Below the pieces are notes generated by a model. It searched no databases and was not told where the DNA came from. It saw only the letters and a program-made list of their open reading frames with translations. From the NCBI GenBank assembly GCA_028023455.1, contig JAQFVV010006335.1, positions 2,712,412-2,776,411 on the forward strand: a stretch of DNA of 64,000 nt, in the 5' to 3' direction. The number at the start of each line of letters is the position of its first letter. Within the stretch, counting starts at the first letter, position 1. This document shows positions 37,492-49,687 of this stretch, piece by piece. The stretch is from Epiperipatus broadwayi. Taxonomy: Eukaryota; Onychophora; Udeonychophora; Euonychophora; Peripatidae. Made by a program: the position numbers and the translations under genes.

Positions 37492-38602
37492 TATATAAAG
37501 AAATACAAAGAAAGGAAAGAGTAAGAATAAGAGTATATACTTCTAATAAAAATTGTGAAGTTAATAGTGATTTGAAATTTAATCAGATATAAATACTCCT
37601 ATCAAGAAAATATAAAACTATAAAGTTATTAAAAAATTTTAGTTTTCACTTTTAAATATAAAGATATCAAGACAACAATTGCTTTATCACCTATATTATT
37701 TATTATATTAGAGATACTGTATTAATTCTCACAGTTTTTAACAATATATATATATATATATATATAAATTGTGTAACAACTGAATACTGAAATTATTATT
37801 AGTAGTAATAATAAAATATTTAATATACTTTAACATTATAGCAATGTGATGAAGAATATGTAAAAGTTAAAAAAGACAATCATATATATGTAAAGAAGAG
37901 TTTATTTTAATATTTGCAACTAAAGTCAATACTTTTAATGTATGTATGCACACATCTTTTACATGAAATATTTGAGTCAAGTTATTACGGAGTCAATATT
38001 TTATGTGTATTATCATTAATATATAAACTTAAAACAAAGAATAGCGTATTCTGGCATTTATAATTAAGTGTATATGCTAATCTAACTTATCAAAAAATTA
38101 GAATAATTTCAATCTTATTCTGATCTTTTGTTACGTATACTTTAACAGAATGGGCTGTAACAATAAAGGGTTTAAGTAAAATAATTTGATTATTTCATGT
38201 TAGAACTAAACTATATATGTATTGTGCAAATATTAATAAATATTAAATGCTAACTAATAAAATATTTAATAGCATAAATAATAAATGTAACAATTTTAAA
38301 TATAAGAAAAATTAGTGATAATAAAATAATAGTAAGGAAACCTAATCATCCATCTATCATGTGGCTTAATTTACATGATAGTAAAATATTATAATTAGAT
38401 TAACAAACAAATAGGAATATTCGCAACTAGGGAGAATTTCATAATTTGAATTCTGCTCACACTTCTCATATTCATGTGTGTATAGTTTTACATTTTATAT
38501 GATGGTTTGAATTTTGAATAGATCGAGATATTTTAGAATAAATAAATGAGTATTAAATAAATGAGTATTCTGGACTGCTGAAATCTGATAAATCATTCTA
38601 AT
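37492..38602. other. AT-rich non-coding sequence with a TA tract
   Basis: A short (TA)n run lies at about 37745-37765. Nothing else recognised. Confidence 0.4.
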
Positions 38603-38747
38603 ACTAGTAAATTCTTTCTTTTTTTTCATATGTCATAGCATTGGCCGGGACGCGAACCCACAACCGTCTGCAACCAACTACTTGATTGCATGGCGGCTGC
38701 GATACCTCTCGGCTAACAACGCAAGACTAGTAAATTCTTTCTTTTTT
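38603..38747 (-). mobile_element. Short tRNA-derived SINE with 22-bp target-site duplication
   Basis: The SINE body (38625-38725, minus strand) starts gcgttgttagccgagaggt (box A), carries a gggttcgcgtcccg-type box B and ends ccaatgctatgacatatg plus an A run. It is flanked by identical 22-base direct repeats at 38603-38624 and 38726-38747 (both start actagtaaattc). The perfect duplication is the signature of LINE-mediated insertion and implies a fairly recent event. The same family occurs at 43465, 60945, 61445 and 61944. Confidence 0.9.
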
Positions 38748-39220
38748 CTTTGTTGTGACTTCTTATTCAAATAACATTGACAAATTTATTACATCTTTAT
38801 ATGCGCATTTTTTTATTTTTTTCATTAGGACTTTAATATTTAGTTAGTCTTGTCCTAATCGAAACAGTCGGATTCAAAATAACTGAAGACACACTTTGTA
38901 AAGTCAGGAAGATGTATTTGTTGCATTGGTGCACAATGGAAATTTAGACTTTCAATTTGGATGTCAAACAGCATATATATATATATATATAACGAAACTT
39001 AAATATATTCCAAACAAAATAAAACTAGGTTTCAAATCCAGCGATTTATTATATTTAAAGCAGCAGCAATTCGGGAATATTTTAAATAACTTACAATCTT
39101 TGAAAAATTCCAATCGACATTTCGTTTTAATAATCTTTAAACACATCTTCTTCCATTCTTTAAAGAACCATATCTTATTCATATATTTGGTATCTATTAA
39201 TCACGTAACATTAACACAAT
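38748..39220. other. AT-rich non-coding sequence with a TA tract
   Basis: A (TA)n run at about 38972-38990 is followed by taacgaaacttaa, which resembles the centre of the palindrome at 39268. Nothing coding recognised. Confidence 0.4.
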
Positions 39221-39316
39221 AAAACAAAATAAATGACCGCTAATATCAATAATACAATAACGAAACTTAAGTTTCGTTATTGTATTATTGATATTAGCAG
39301 ACATTTATTTTGTTTT
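39221..39316. repeat. 96-bp near-perfect palindrome with no spacer
   Basis: The centre lies between 39268 and 39269 (cgaaacttaagtttcg). Pairing extends 48 bases each way with two mismatches (gaccgc against gtctgc). It reads as two copies of a sequence end fused head to head and would extrude readily as a cruciform. Confidence 0.95.
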
Positions 39317-41129
39317 ATATATATATATAATGAGCTACTACAATATAGCTTCAGATCAAAGTCCCAAAATTTTGTCTAATGTTTCTATTTTATGAACAGT
39401 TTAATTAAACTTTGATTGCTAGATCTTCTTTAACAACAGAGCCTATGGGGATTTTGATATACATCTCTAAAATGCTATGATCTCCAACAATTATAAACCT
39501 TTTTAAAATAGTTTCTCATCTTATGACATCAATAAAACCAAATTCCAAAGTCATACTTATCTATTTAAGAGCATCTGTATTAGTCCAATTATTACATCTG
39601 TATCAATTTAAAGTGCCTTTTTTTTTATCTTGAAAGAAAAAAAATACTTATAACTCGAAACATTTTTTTTTCTAAATTTATTATATTCCAGAAAGAATTT
39701 ATTACCAATTTTAATCTGTTCTTAAATAACAATAAAAAATTATGAGTATAGTTTAAATTTTAAAAATCATTTTCTTTCGAACCTTTTTTTCTATTTTACA
39801 GATTTAAAACCTTGTTATAAATTTTAATTATTCTATTACTAATACAAACTTTATATTTTTTAAAATAGCTAACAAATTGTTAATAAAATTATCTTTCTTG
39901 GCTATGTGGATTGCATGCATTATCAAATTTTCAGACACTCATAATTTCAATAGCTTACCTATAAACAAATGCGCATTTATAATTTATAATTTAAAATTTT
40001 ATATAAATATATGTGGTAGGCATTATCCATTCTATCGTTTGATTATATCATTCATATGCAATGTGGATACTTGTCAATATGAAGATATCACTTACATGCA
40101 GTTCTGACATTTATGATATATTAATGTTGAAGATAATGTAGCAATGTCATATTATGAAAGGCGATCACATGATAATTTAATAAGTGACTAGAGAATAAAA
40201 AGAAAACAAAAATTTATTATTGTTTCAATCATTCATTGTGTTCTATTGTTATATGAGAATATACATGAAAATAATAAAATCATGGGCAATTTATGAAGAA
40301 CATAACTATATATGTAGCCTTAATAGTGTTAATAAATATTTAATATTTATCAGTAGACCCAAAATCATGGTAGTAAATACACATTTCACTTAACAATAGC
40401 GATTCTGATATAGATATTTGTGCAAGAAAAAAAATATTATTTATTACAAATAGTTATGTAAATAAGTTTATTTACAAAATATATATTTATATGTAAAATA
40501 TAATTCTAAACAATATTTATTTACTAGGGAGAAATAATGATATGAACAATGTTTCCTAGGATAAGATGAAGATATTATGCTATATCAGAAATAGTAATAG
40601 AACAATTACTCCTCTGAGATGAGGATCAAACCATTTTTCCTCATGCTAGGAATAAATGGTATTTTTCATGCCAAGTAAAGATTGGATCTATCTATTCATT
40701 AAGCTTTTGAATTTTAAAAGTTTACCCTTGCTAAACATCAGTATAAATTCAGGATGATATTAATATACTACCCAAATAAAAATATGACATTAATATATTA
40801 AATATTAATTAATTAAACTAATCATTGATTATATCAAAATTGTGAGTGCAAAAATGTTAACTCATATAAATGAAAATGTGAAAATTTGTTTGTTTGAGAC
40901 GTTATGGCACTAATTTTAAAAAACTTTGCATGATTTTCTTTGTGTGTGTGTGTAGAATTTTACTAGCATATAAACTTTGCATAATATGTTTTTTTTTAAA
41001 AAAATGTAATTTACTATTCAAAAATGTGTTGAAATTTTATATTGCAAATTTTTTAAATGACGTCATAAAATTCATAAAGAGAGCAGCACTCATTAAAAGA
41101 TGACAAAGTTGTCAATCTTTTTAAATAAA
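39317..41129. other. AT-rich non-coding sequence, nothing recognised
   Basis: No coding similarity apart from the approach to the PLE at 41.13 kb. Confidence 0.4.
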
Positions 41130-42366
41130 AAGTATAGTTGTTGATAAAGCAAGATATGACTTGATTTTGTAAATATGGATCAATTTATCATCTTGAATCT
41201 ATAAGTTTAATTGAAATTGAACTAATTAATATGCCAGTAAATAAGCATTTAATAAATTTTATTATTGAATCACTAAAATTTATAAGTGATAATATTATTG
41301 CAACATATAGTGATATGTTTTATAAAATGTGTAAAGTATGGGCAATGGGATTACCTATGGTAGCACAAATTTGTAATTTTACATTGTCAAAATATGAAGA
41401 TATTATTTTTAATTTTGATAATTTTGAAGATATTAAAATTTATACTAGATATGTTGATGATGTTTTTGTTTGTGGTCCTAATGACATTATTGATGTTCTT
41501 TTATATAATCTGAATAATTTAAACAATTTAAAATGGACTTTTGAGAATGAACAAAAAGGAAAAATAAAATTTTTGAATTTACAAATATTTAAAGATGCTA
41601 CTGACTTAAATTATAAATTAATTTTTAAACCTATTGGAGAAAGATGATATATTCATTTTAAATCACGTGTTCCAATGATACATGAAATGGCAAGTCTGAA
41701 ATCGTTTTTGCATCACAATGATAAATTATGTAAATATAAGATTGATAACATTTTAAATATTGAACCCTTTGCTTATGTACTTTTAAAGGTTGGTTATGAT
41801 ATAAACCAAATCTTGCAGATAGTAAATTCATTTAATAGTAAGAAGAGGGTTTGCAATGTTATCTTAGATAATAAAAAATGGATATCTATGCTGTTTATAA
41901 ATAACATACAATCTAAATTAATTAAGAATATATTTAAAGAAAAGTATAATATTTCATTTTGTGTTCCTCCAAACATTAATTGATTGATCAATATTTCTAA
42001 GAATATAATTACTAAATTGCAAAAAATAATATAATTTATCAGATTCCATGTGGATGTCAAAAATTATATATCAGTGAATCAAGTTGTTCTGTGAAAAAAA
42101 GATTGAAGGAGCATCAATTATTATATAATTGAATTAAAAATAATGTAAACAGTCAATTTGGTACAGCTTCAGTATTCTTTGAACATAAAAAAACTTGTAA
42201 TTATAGGTTTACATTTAATAGTAATGAAATAAAAATATTAATGGAAGAAAGGAATCATAAAAGGAGGAAAATTAAAGAGGCAATTTTGATCAATAAATAT
42301 AAGGATGGTGTTATTAATAGGCAAGTTGCAAATACAGCCATACACAGTGTATGGAAATATATGTAA
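41130..42366 (+). pseudogene. Penelope-like element: reverse transcriptase plus GIY-YIG, broken
   Basis: Coding similarity begins near 41130 with SIVVDKARYDLIL. A continuous part starts at 41231 and contains GLPMVAQICNFTLSKYED (the PLE GLPMGAPLS-type block), the catalytic YTRYVDDVFV, and KWTFENEQKGKIKFLNLQIF. A single TGA at 41645-41647 interrupts the frame, which resumes in the same phase with YIHFKSRVPMIHEMASLKSF, the PLE thumb region. After a stop at 41981 and a frame change, IIYQIPCGCQKLYISESSCS and a KKRLKEHQLLYN string give the GIY-YIG nuclease, with one more stop, ending VWKYM at 42366. YVDD is intact, but the nuclease has ISES in place of IGQT. The N-terminal RT part is missing or unreadable. 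Confidence 0.85.
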
Positions 42367-42679
42367 CATTAAGTTTAAAAAAATTTGAAATTCCATTAAA
42401 GCTGAGGAGGATTACTACATAATTGAAAGTGCTTCAAGAGAATTTAAACTACAATATTGTTTAGACCTTTAATTATTTATGTTTCTATACATATATATTC
42501 CTAAAAGCCGGTCATATATAGATTTAAATCACTTATTAATATCTAAATGCATACATATTTACATTAAATAACTCTTTACCTAACGAACTAATAAAACTTG
42601 AAATGTAATTGAAATGTTGATGAAGTGATGGCACTGTAATATCCATAACCTGCATGTATTTTAAAATCCAATGTCTGCT

Positions 42680-42725
42680 GGGTTATCACACATCTGAGGA
42701 AGGTTAATAATCCCAACATTGCTTA
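42680..42725 (+). ncRNA. Very decayed hammerhead-like string after the PLE
   Basis: About 320 bases after the PLE stop, CUGAGGA is followed by an imperfect GGUUA/AAUCC hairpin and then CCAACAUUG, where GAAAC would be expected. Position and order fit a PLE pseudo-LTR ribozyme, but the GAAA is lost and stem II is poor. Chance cannot be excluded. Confidence 0.3.
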
Positions 42726-43464
42726 GAATTCCTTTATAATTTATTTCACCAGTATTTATTGCTTGTATTTTATTAGATGGTTCTCATTGCACAGTGTTCT
42801 ATCACTTAGATCCCATAGGTTCCTTAGCAACATATACTAGATATTTCTTTTGAGATAATTGTACAATTTATGCTGGTATATATTATTTCTAAAATAATAC
42901 TAATAATAAGGTCTACCACAATTATTATATGAACCTCAAATATTAAAATGTGCATAAACAATGAACCAGTTTATGAAAGGTTTTTTTTTTACTATGCTCC
43001 TAATATATATGTATATCCTTTAGGTATAGTAATAAAGGTATAAAAAATTATGATTTAATTTTCTTCAATACAAAATGAATATATCCAATTTTTATGGCTC
43101 ATATTATTTTGTTTACCATGATGACATTATCACCATTATCATAGGGCTTTTGTATTCTATATCTGCTGAATGTGAATGTATATATTATTTAAATTTAAGC
43201 ATGTGTACTCATAGTTTCCATTAAAATCAAATAAATATCTTTCATAGAGTAGGATTAATTGCATTTTGGTTGTCATTGAACTTTAATTCGAACATAGACT
43301 TGCCCTTTAAAGTAGATGTTAATTTTCTCTTTAGCTCTTCATGTTAGGTTTTTCTTCACTGTATAAGTTCTTAAATAAGTGCATCTCTTTTTTGTTCTTT
43401 ATAACAAAAAAATCTTTATTTATACAAAACTTTTTCTTTTGGGAGTAAGCAATATCTATGTCAA
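42726..43464. other. AT-rich non-coding sequence, nothing recognised
   Basis: No supported feature. Confidence 0.4.
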
Positions 43465-43575
43465 GTGTTGTTAGCCAAGAAGTCAGTGCAGCCGCTTTGC
43501 AAGCAAGCAGTTGGTTGCAGACGGTTGTTGTGGGTTCGCCTCCCACCGATGCTATGACATATGGAAGAGAAAGAA
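43465..43575 (+). mobile_element. Short tRNA-derived SINE, plus strand
   Basis: Starts gtgttgttagccaagaagtc (box A region), continues with gcaagcaagcagttggttgc and a gggttcgcctccc box B, and ends gatgctatgacatatgg. It is the same family as 38603-38747, with scattered changes. No target-site duplication was seen. A reading frame across it is incidental. Confidence 0.85.
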
Positions 43576-46232
43576 CACCCTTTTTGAAAAAAAATGAAAA
43601 ATTTTATTTTAATGACTTGCTAATTGTCTTCTTTGTTTTCTAGTGCTGTAAAAGGTTTACTACTGTTATATATATCATTCACTCTACCATAGCCTTGTAA
43701 AATTTACAAGCCAATTAGTATTATAATTAAATTCATTTCAATGTTAATTACAAGCATACGATATAAATTCATACAAATCTAAGTGTAATATATTATTTAT
43801 TTATTAGGTCCTATTGAAATATGTATGTGTAAAAATGTTTTTATGAAACAGATTTGAATCATGGTTTTACTGTTGAAAGTGGAAGGTCATTTCAATCTCT
43901 ATTGCAGTGAAATTTATTTTCTTTTAAAATTGAACATGATTTAAAAACAAAAATATTCAATAAATAATATATGTTCCTTTAAGAAGTTAAAACATGATAC
44001 TAAATCATTATTATTTTCTATACTTATAATTACAACTATTAAAAATAATATATTATCATTCTATGGCAGGATGGAAATTAAGGAAGACATTGACTAGACA
44101 TTTAAATAATCAAGAATCCTATATAAAATTTTTATTATATATATATATATAATTTTTATTATATATATATAATGGGAGGTAGTAGCACATACCTAATGGT
44201 ACCATATATGTATACATTGTATTAATATGCCTATTATTAAATATGAGTCAATATATATATCTATGTGTGTGTGTTTATATTTTTTAATTATTCTATTTCA
44301 CACAAAATCATTTACTTGTTGTTTATTCATTTTAGATAAACTAATTAATTACATTATGGGGAAATGTTTATTTTTAAAAAAATATATCATCAGTTATAAA
44401 ATAAATATTAGAAAAAGAAAAGCTTAACTATAATTTAAAATTTAATCACTAAGTAATCTGTATGATTAGATTAAAATTAGTAAATAAAAATATATATTTA
44501 ACGACCCGTTGTACTAAATTTCATATAATGTTAAATGATTTATATTTTTATTAATTTCCAAAAAAAGTTATAAAGTATGAACAATAGATGTGCGTATATT
44601 TATTCCAAATTTTATATAAAAGGATAAGTAAACACAATAACCTCCCATATTCTAGAATTTTCTATCAATAACTATATTAAAACATAACAAAGATATATGT
44701 TAACAAAATAATAGAGAATAAAAGAAATCATTGACTGGTGATTTGAATTAGCTACCATCAACATCATATGTCTGTATAAGAATCTGTATTGGTATTCAAA
44801 CATAAGAATGCAATGCTGAAAATGTTTAGTAGAAAGAAGTTGAATGCCTATACTTTCTGGTGCCTGCCTACTAGGATCAAATGTCACATACATTTGGAAA
44901 TTATCATTACCATTCTCTAAGTATCCTGTTTATAAATAGTATTGATAATTTTATTTATCAAATTATTATTCTAATAAAAAAATTAAAAAACTTTCAGGAT
45001 GAAAGAAGGCTGTTCAATTGGAAATAGACTTTTATATTTTCATTATGCCTTAATTCTGACGATAGAGTTGTTTACATATCTACAAACTGTTTAAGGTAGA
45101 ATGTTCCAAATGATTGAATTGTCCTGTTTAAAAGATAAAAAAGCAACATTGAGGAAATAACTTCCTAAAGCTAATTCGATCTTCACTCATGATAAGCTTC
45201 AGGGATCCTTAAGACTTTAAGACTAAGAACTTGTTTCCATTTATTCTTATAAGAAATTTTCAAAATAAAAAAAAAAATTCAATAAAGACCTATTATTTAA
45301 TAAATATATGCAAATATTATGCAGGCGTTTTTCTATTTTTAGAATATTGGAGATTTCAATTACTAGCACAGATAACATACAATTTATCTATATATGATAT
45401 ATATTTATGCACATATACATTCTCAATGTATAATTGAGTGAATGAGGAGCTATGTAACAGTTATATTATTAATATTATAGTTTGTGGGACAATACCAAAG
45501 AATGAACAGTTTTGAAAATAGTTTTAATTTTGGGAAAATGTAGACAATCCTTTTGTTTGTTTAAGATATTGTAAAATTTGGTTTTTATCTTCAGAATATT
45601 AAGATAATCTTTATGCAACATTTATTTGAGGATGATGGGCAATTGTTTTTATAGATGAAACTTTATTAAATAATTTAAGTTGTAAAGTTCATTCATTTAA
45701 CTTTTTTAAATTTTCTGTTAGGGTGTCAAATAAACACGAATATTTTTTTAATTAATAAACTCATATTTGTATAAATTATCAAGAATTTCACTCACTTTAC
45801 ATATAATCATAGTCACGTTTCATTTGATTTATTGTTATTATTAATTATTTTCATTTGGAGTATATTTCAAAGTCAATAAAATTACCCTTTGATTATAGAT
45901 ATGCGCTAGTACGGGAGTTTTGCGTTTACCATAGTATTTATATACATAAATAAAATTAGATTTAAACAATTAACAAGTTTCATTATTTGGAAAACTTCTA
46001 ATATAATTTTTTTTTTATTAATTTACTCGATCATCCATATATTTATAATCTACTTATTGTGAGACAATTAAATAAGTTTTTCACCATTGTGTACAGATAC
46101 AATATATGTAATTATATGGGATTTGAACCACATTTTCATCTTCTTTAAGGGTGTTTGAAAGTCTGGCATCAAATCCTTTCTAATTACATCTAGATTAAAA
46201 GTATATATAATACACTTGTATTTAAATATTTC

Positions 46233-46234
<2 letters not shown>
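43576..46234. other. AT-rich non-coding sequence, nothing recognised
   Basis: Short TA tracts occur at about 44138-44172, where the block tttttattatatatata is duplicated. No gene recognised. Confidence 0.4.

Positions 46235-46277
<43 letters not shown>
46235..46277. repeat. (TA)n microsatellite, palindromic edges
   Basis: A TA tract bounded by ac and gt, so the whole tract is a perfect palindrome. Confidence 0.85.
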
Positions 46278-46279
<2 letters not shown>

Positions 46280-46686
46280 AGAAAAAATAACTTTATATAC
46301 ATATATACACTTCATCAATAGTAAATAAATATTAAATTTTAAAAAAAGTATTTATAATAGCAAATTCTTAATTAAATCTACGAATAATTAATTATTCATT
46401 ATAAGAATAAATTCTTTCTGCTTTTCTTACTTTACCAACTACTGTAACTTAAATACAAAATCAATAAATTTCAAATATTTTATTCATAAAATAAATAAAT
46501 AAAAAAGCAATATACATATTTAAAGGAAAGACTTGAAACATATATATATTATTTATTTAATTATATATACATGTACTGGGCTACGAAAGAAATCTAATAA
46601 GTTAAAGGAGATGATTTGCAAATTTTTCTTTAAGGCATTAAAACATTGTACAGGCTTAACATTCTGCATTTATATATGAAATATAT
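46278..46686. other. AT-rich non-coding sequence, nothing recognised
   Basis: No supported feature. Confidence 0.4.
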
Positions 46687-46759
46687 GCGGGATTCGAACT
46701 CAGACTTTCACACGACCCACAATTCTCAGTGCCATCTTATATTGCTGACTCACCGGATC
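46687..46759 (-). repeat. tRNA-like segment, 73 bases
   Basis: On the minus strand the segment begins gatccggtgagtcagc and ends in a good box B (gagttcgaatcccgc). The length equals that of a tRNA, but acceptor and anticodon arms do not fold, so it is a SINE head or a decayed tRNA. It lies 24 bases 3' of the decayed hammerhead at 46783-46837 on the same strand. Confidence 0.5.
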
Positions 46760-46782
46760 ACACACATGTTGAAAAGATAAAT

Positions 46783-46837
46783 AATCACCAATATAAGTAT
46801 TTTGTGCTAAACTAGCACTCATCAGTTGGTACAGATT
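46783..46837 (-). ncRNA. Hammerhead ribozyme, decayed sister copy
   Basis: Minus-strand RNA: AAUC-CUGUA-CCAA, then CUGAUGA (46819-46825), a perfect stem II GUGCUA/UAGCAC with loop GUU, then AAAA in place of GAAA. Stem III is a 3-bp hairpin (AUA/UAU), followed by cleavage site A and UUGG-U-GAUU closing stem I. It shares CCAACUGAUGAGUG and the GUU loop with the copy at 34050-34106, so both come from one family. Change of the invariant G12 to A should abolish cleavage. Confidence 0.7.
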
Positions 46838-47041
46838 ACCATTTTCACTCATATATACAATCAGTTCTCAGCTTTATATTAAGATAGACAATCATCATGC
46901 TTTAATGGTCAGGTTTCAAATTACTCCAACCCATAACTCTTCAGCCTTCCATTTTATTAAAAATTTGATGATGGAATGTTCAAAGCCTATGTTAATGCCA
47001 AGATTGTCATCCTACCCCCATGTTGACATTTAGTCATTCTA

Positions 47042-47172
47042 ACCCCTCCTCTACAGGAGAATAATACATTTATACATCCATATGTGAGGGATGGGCAGAC
47101 CTGCATAATAGGTATGCCCATCCCTCACATATGTATGTATATATGTATTATTCTCCTGTACATGAGAGGTCA
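47042..47172. repeat. Fold-back element, about 57-bp arms
   Basis: The left arm (acaggagaataatacat, then tatgtgagggatgggca) and right arm (tgcccatccctcacata, then atgtattattctcctgt) are near-perfect reverse complements around a loop of about 15 bases. The outer ends ctcct/catgagaggt are weaker. The right end abuts the RTE fragment at 47171. Confidence 0.85.
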
Positions 47173-47445
47173 ACAAGAAGGAATCAAAGCTGAATTATAT
47201 GCGTAAGAAAACAAACAGATCTTACTGTTACAATTAAAAGAGTTAAGAGAATGAAGCAAGCTAGTCTGAAAATATTTTCAGATGTTCTGATAGTAGATGG
47301 CAGCTAAAATTTGAAACTGGATTCCAAATGATTGTAGAAGGTTTAAAACGACACCACACGTGAGATGGTTGGGTGAAAAACTAGAGATTAGAGAAACTAG
47401 ATTAAATTTGGAAATGCCTTCATCTGTGATAGTTCAATAATGGTT
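47171..47445 (+). pseudogene. Decayed RTE reverse transcriptase C-terminus
   Basis: Nucleotide similarity to 32740-33060 is clear. Shared strings include acaagaag, gtaagaaaacaaacag, actggattccaa, gattgtagaag, a ccacacgtgagatgg string and ataatggttga. Multiple stops and frameshifts break the frame (readable pieces include TGFQMIVEG). It ends in the element's own 3' tail. It is an older, strongly 5'-truncated insertion of the family at 32008-33130. Confidence 0.8.
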
Positions 47446-47838
47446 GAAAATAATGATTATAATTGTAATATATACTGACTTGTATTATGGGTGTATATAA
47501 ACTACAAATATAGTAAAGCTATCATTATTTACTTACAGCATTTATAAAAATTTTCCAATGTCTTAAAGGCAATATTTGGTGGAAAAATTCAAGCAATCTC
47601 TTGCTAGAAACATTCAAAGAAAATATCAGCATCAAATCTGCTGAGTTCTTCCTCAACACCTGCAGTGAAATGTCTTTTAAATACTTTTTAATGTTAAACA
47701 TCATAAACAATGTTAGTGTTATTACATATATTTACTTGATAATGCATTATGAATTAATTATGTATATGTTTGTGCAAATATTAAATATGCAAAACTTAAT
47801 GTATATGTAAACAAAACAGAAGTAAAATAACTTCTGAG
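47446..47838. other. AT-rich non-coding sequence, nothing recognised
   Basis: Two short overlapping open frames on opposite strands have no recognisable domain. Confidence 0.4.
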
Positions 47839-48560
47839 AATTATGATTAAACAGCATCCGATATCAATAAGTGTAAGAAATAGATAGACCACCACTTTTA
47901 ATTTTAAGTGGTAATGAAATAAAATGTGATATTTGTATATTAGCCTGAACTAAGTTTTTCTGATATTGGAATTGAATATTATAGGTCAAATATAGAGTCT
48001 CATTTTAATAACCTCTATTATAATATAAACTCTTATTTTTTATAGTTGTAAATATTAATTATGCATACTTCAGTCTATATTCATACTTAAACTGGAGTAA
48101 AATTCAAGAGCTAACTTCTTAATTAATGTAAGCAATATATAGACCATCTATTTCTTAATTCATAGATAGTTATTAAACAATAATTTTATTGACCATATTG
48201 AAAATAGAGCAATATATTTATACATTAAGCTGATTTAAAATAAACAGAATATTTTTCTGAAATTAAAATTGAATATTATAGGACAAAGATGGTGTTATAT
48301 TTTTAACCTATGATATTAAGACAAAGCCAGTTTTTTATAATTGTTAATATTTAATATGGATAGTTTAATATATATGTAGGTTAAATTAAAGTTTTTTTTT
48401 TTCTAAAAGCTATGAATAAAAAGCACTCTATGTCAATACATATAAAAATAGATGAAACAACCATTCATTAAGCTTAAGTCGTACCTAAGCAATCACTTAC
48501 TGATATTGTTGAAATTAGAACATGATATATGGATACTGCCTGATTTTAAATTTTATGTAA
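47839..48560. repeat. Degenerate tandem repeat, period about 297 bp
   Basis: The block attgaatattatagg with flanking tttctgatatt/tttctgaaatt occurs at 47971 and 48268. The strings after it (a taacct string, ttttttatagttg against ttttttataattg) follow in the same order. Parts of a third unit may lie at about 48400-48560. Strongly diverged. Confidence 0.45.
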
Positions 48561-49687
48561 GTCTTTGTGAAATATTACTTATTACAAAATAAAGATCCAG
48601 TAATAAAGTTATATTAATGCTAAATATTTTATTAAGATTAATTAAAATATTTAAATGGTAAATTGTTAATAAAATCAGAAAGAATGTGCACCCTAATCCA
48701 GACAATAATGTTGAATCATTAAAAGAGTTCATTTCATTTTAGTTTTCTTTTTAGAAGGCAATCCATGGATAAAATGTCTATAATAAATCAGTGAATGTCT
48801 CTATCAGTAGAATATTATAAGCTTATATTTAATGTTAGTTTGCAAACATTTTTTAATCACAGTTTAGGATTTGAATAATCTTACTGGTAAGGTCATATTA
48901 GAGTATCATACACATATTTAAGATAAATGAGCTTGTGGGCATTGGTTTTAAACTATTCTTAGTCTGTCCTAAGGCTAGAATTGAAAGATTCTTGTAGTGA
49001 CCTCTATGACAAAAGGTGTCTGCAAGAAAAAAATGTTCCATTTCCTCTCTCTGCAAGATTTACTTCAGTATATGAGTAGTAGTAGTCCTCCATATGATTA
49101 GTCTGGGGTTAGAACATTTTCTCTATCCTGGACCCAATGGAAACTGCTAGTTAAGGAAAAGACACAAAATCCGTGAAGTTTTTTTGTCCCTTACTTCTGT
49201 GCATATTATTATCAAAATGTGTAAGCTGATAATCTTATACATTTACTTTTCTTTCTTTTTGTTACAAAGTACTTCTCTCCACCATCTTTAGTTAGCATTC
49301 TGATCATAATCATTTACGTTTATAATTTCCTTTTTTTTAATTGAAATAGTAAGCTACATGCATTTACATTCTTTCTAATTTTAACTTGAATTAAATTAGG
49401 TAAATAAATATGAAAAAAAAATCAACTTTTATTCTACATTGTCTAAAAAATAAATTATACTAACTAAAAAAAAAAATTAAATCGCATCCTTTAAAATATC
49501 TTTTTTCTTTAGATTTTTTTTTTTTTTTTAAATATTACAAATGCCAAAATACTTAAACTGTGTATATGTAAAATGCTTTCATACATTAGTATGTTGTGGT
49601 TCAGAGACATGATGTTTGTTGTGAAGTAGAATTTTTTAAATGATTTTGTTAAACAACTGTAATTATATTCTACCTATTTGAGTTTTG
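48561..49687. other. AT-rich non-coding sequence, nothing recognised
   Basis: No supported feature. Confidence 0.4.

Noticed and set aside
38815-38875. Possible further hammerhead (aggac ... gtcct then cgaaac)
   Set aside because: There is a stem and GAAAC but no CUGANGA before the stem, and the loop is long; chance in AT-rich DNA.
39255-39280. cgaaac at the palindrome centre as a ribozyme core
   Set aside because: No CUGANGA and no stem II precede it; the symmetry alone explains the sequence.
43458-43643. Open frames on both strands near 43.5 kb
   Set aside because: They lie on a tRNA-derived SINE, and the opposing frames are translations of its promoter region.
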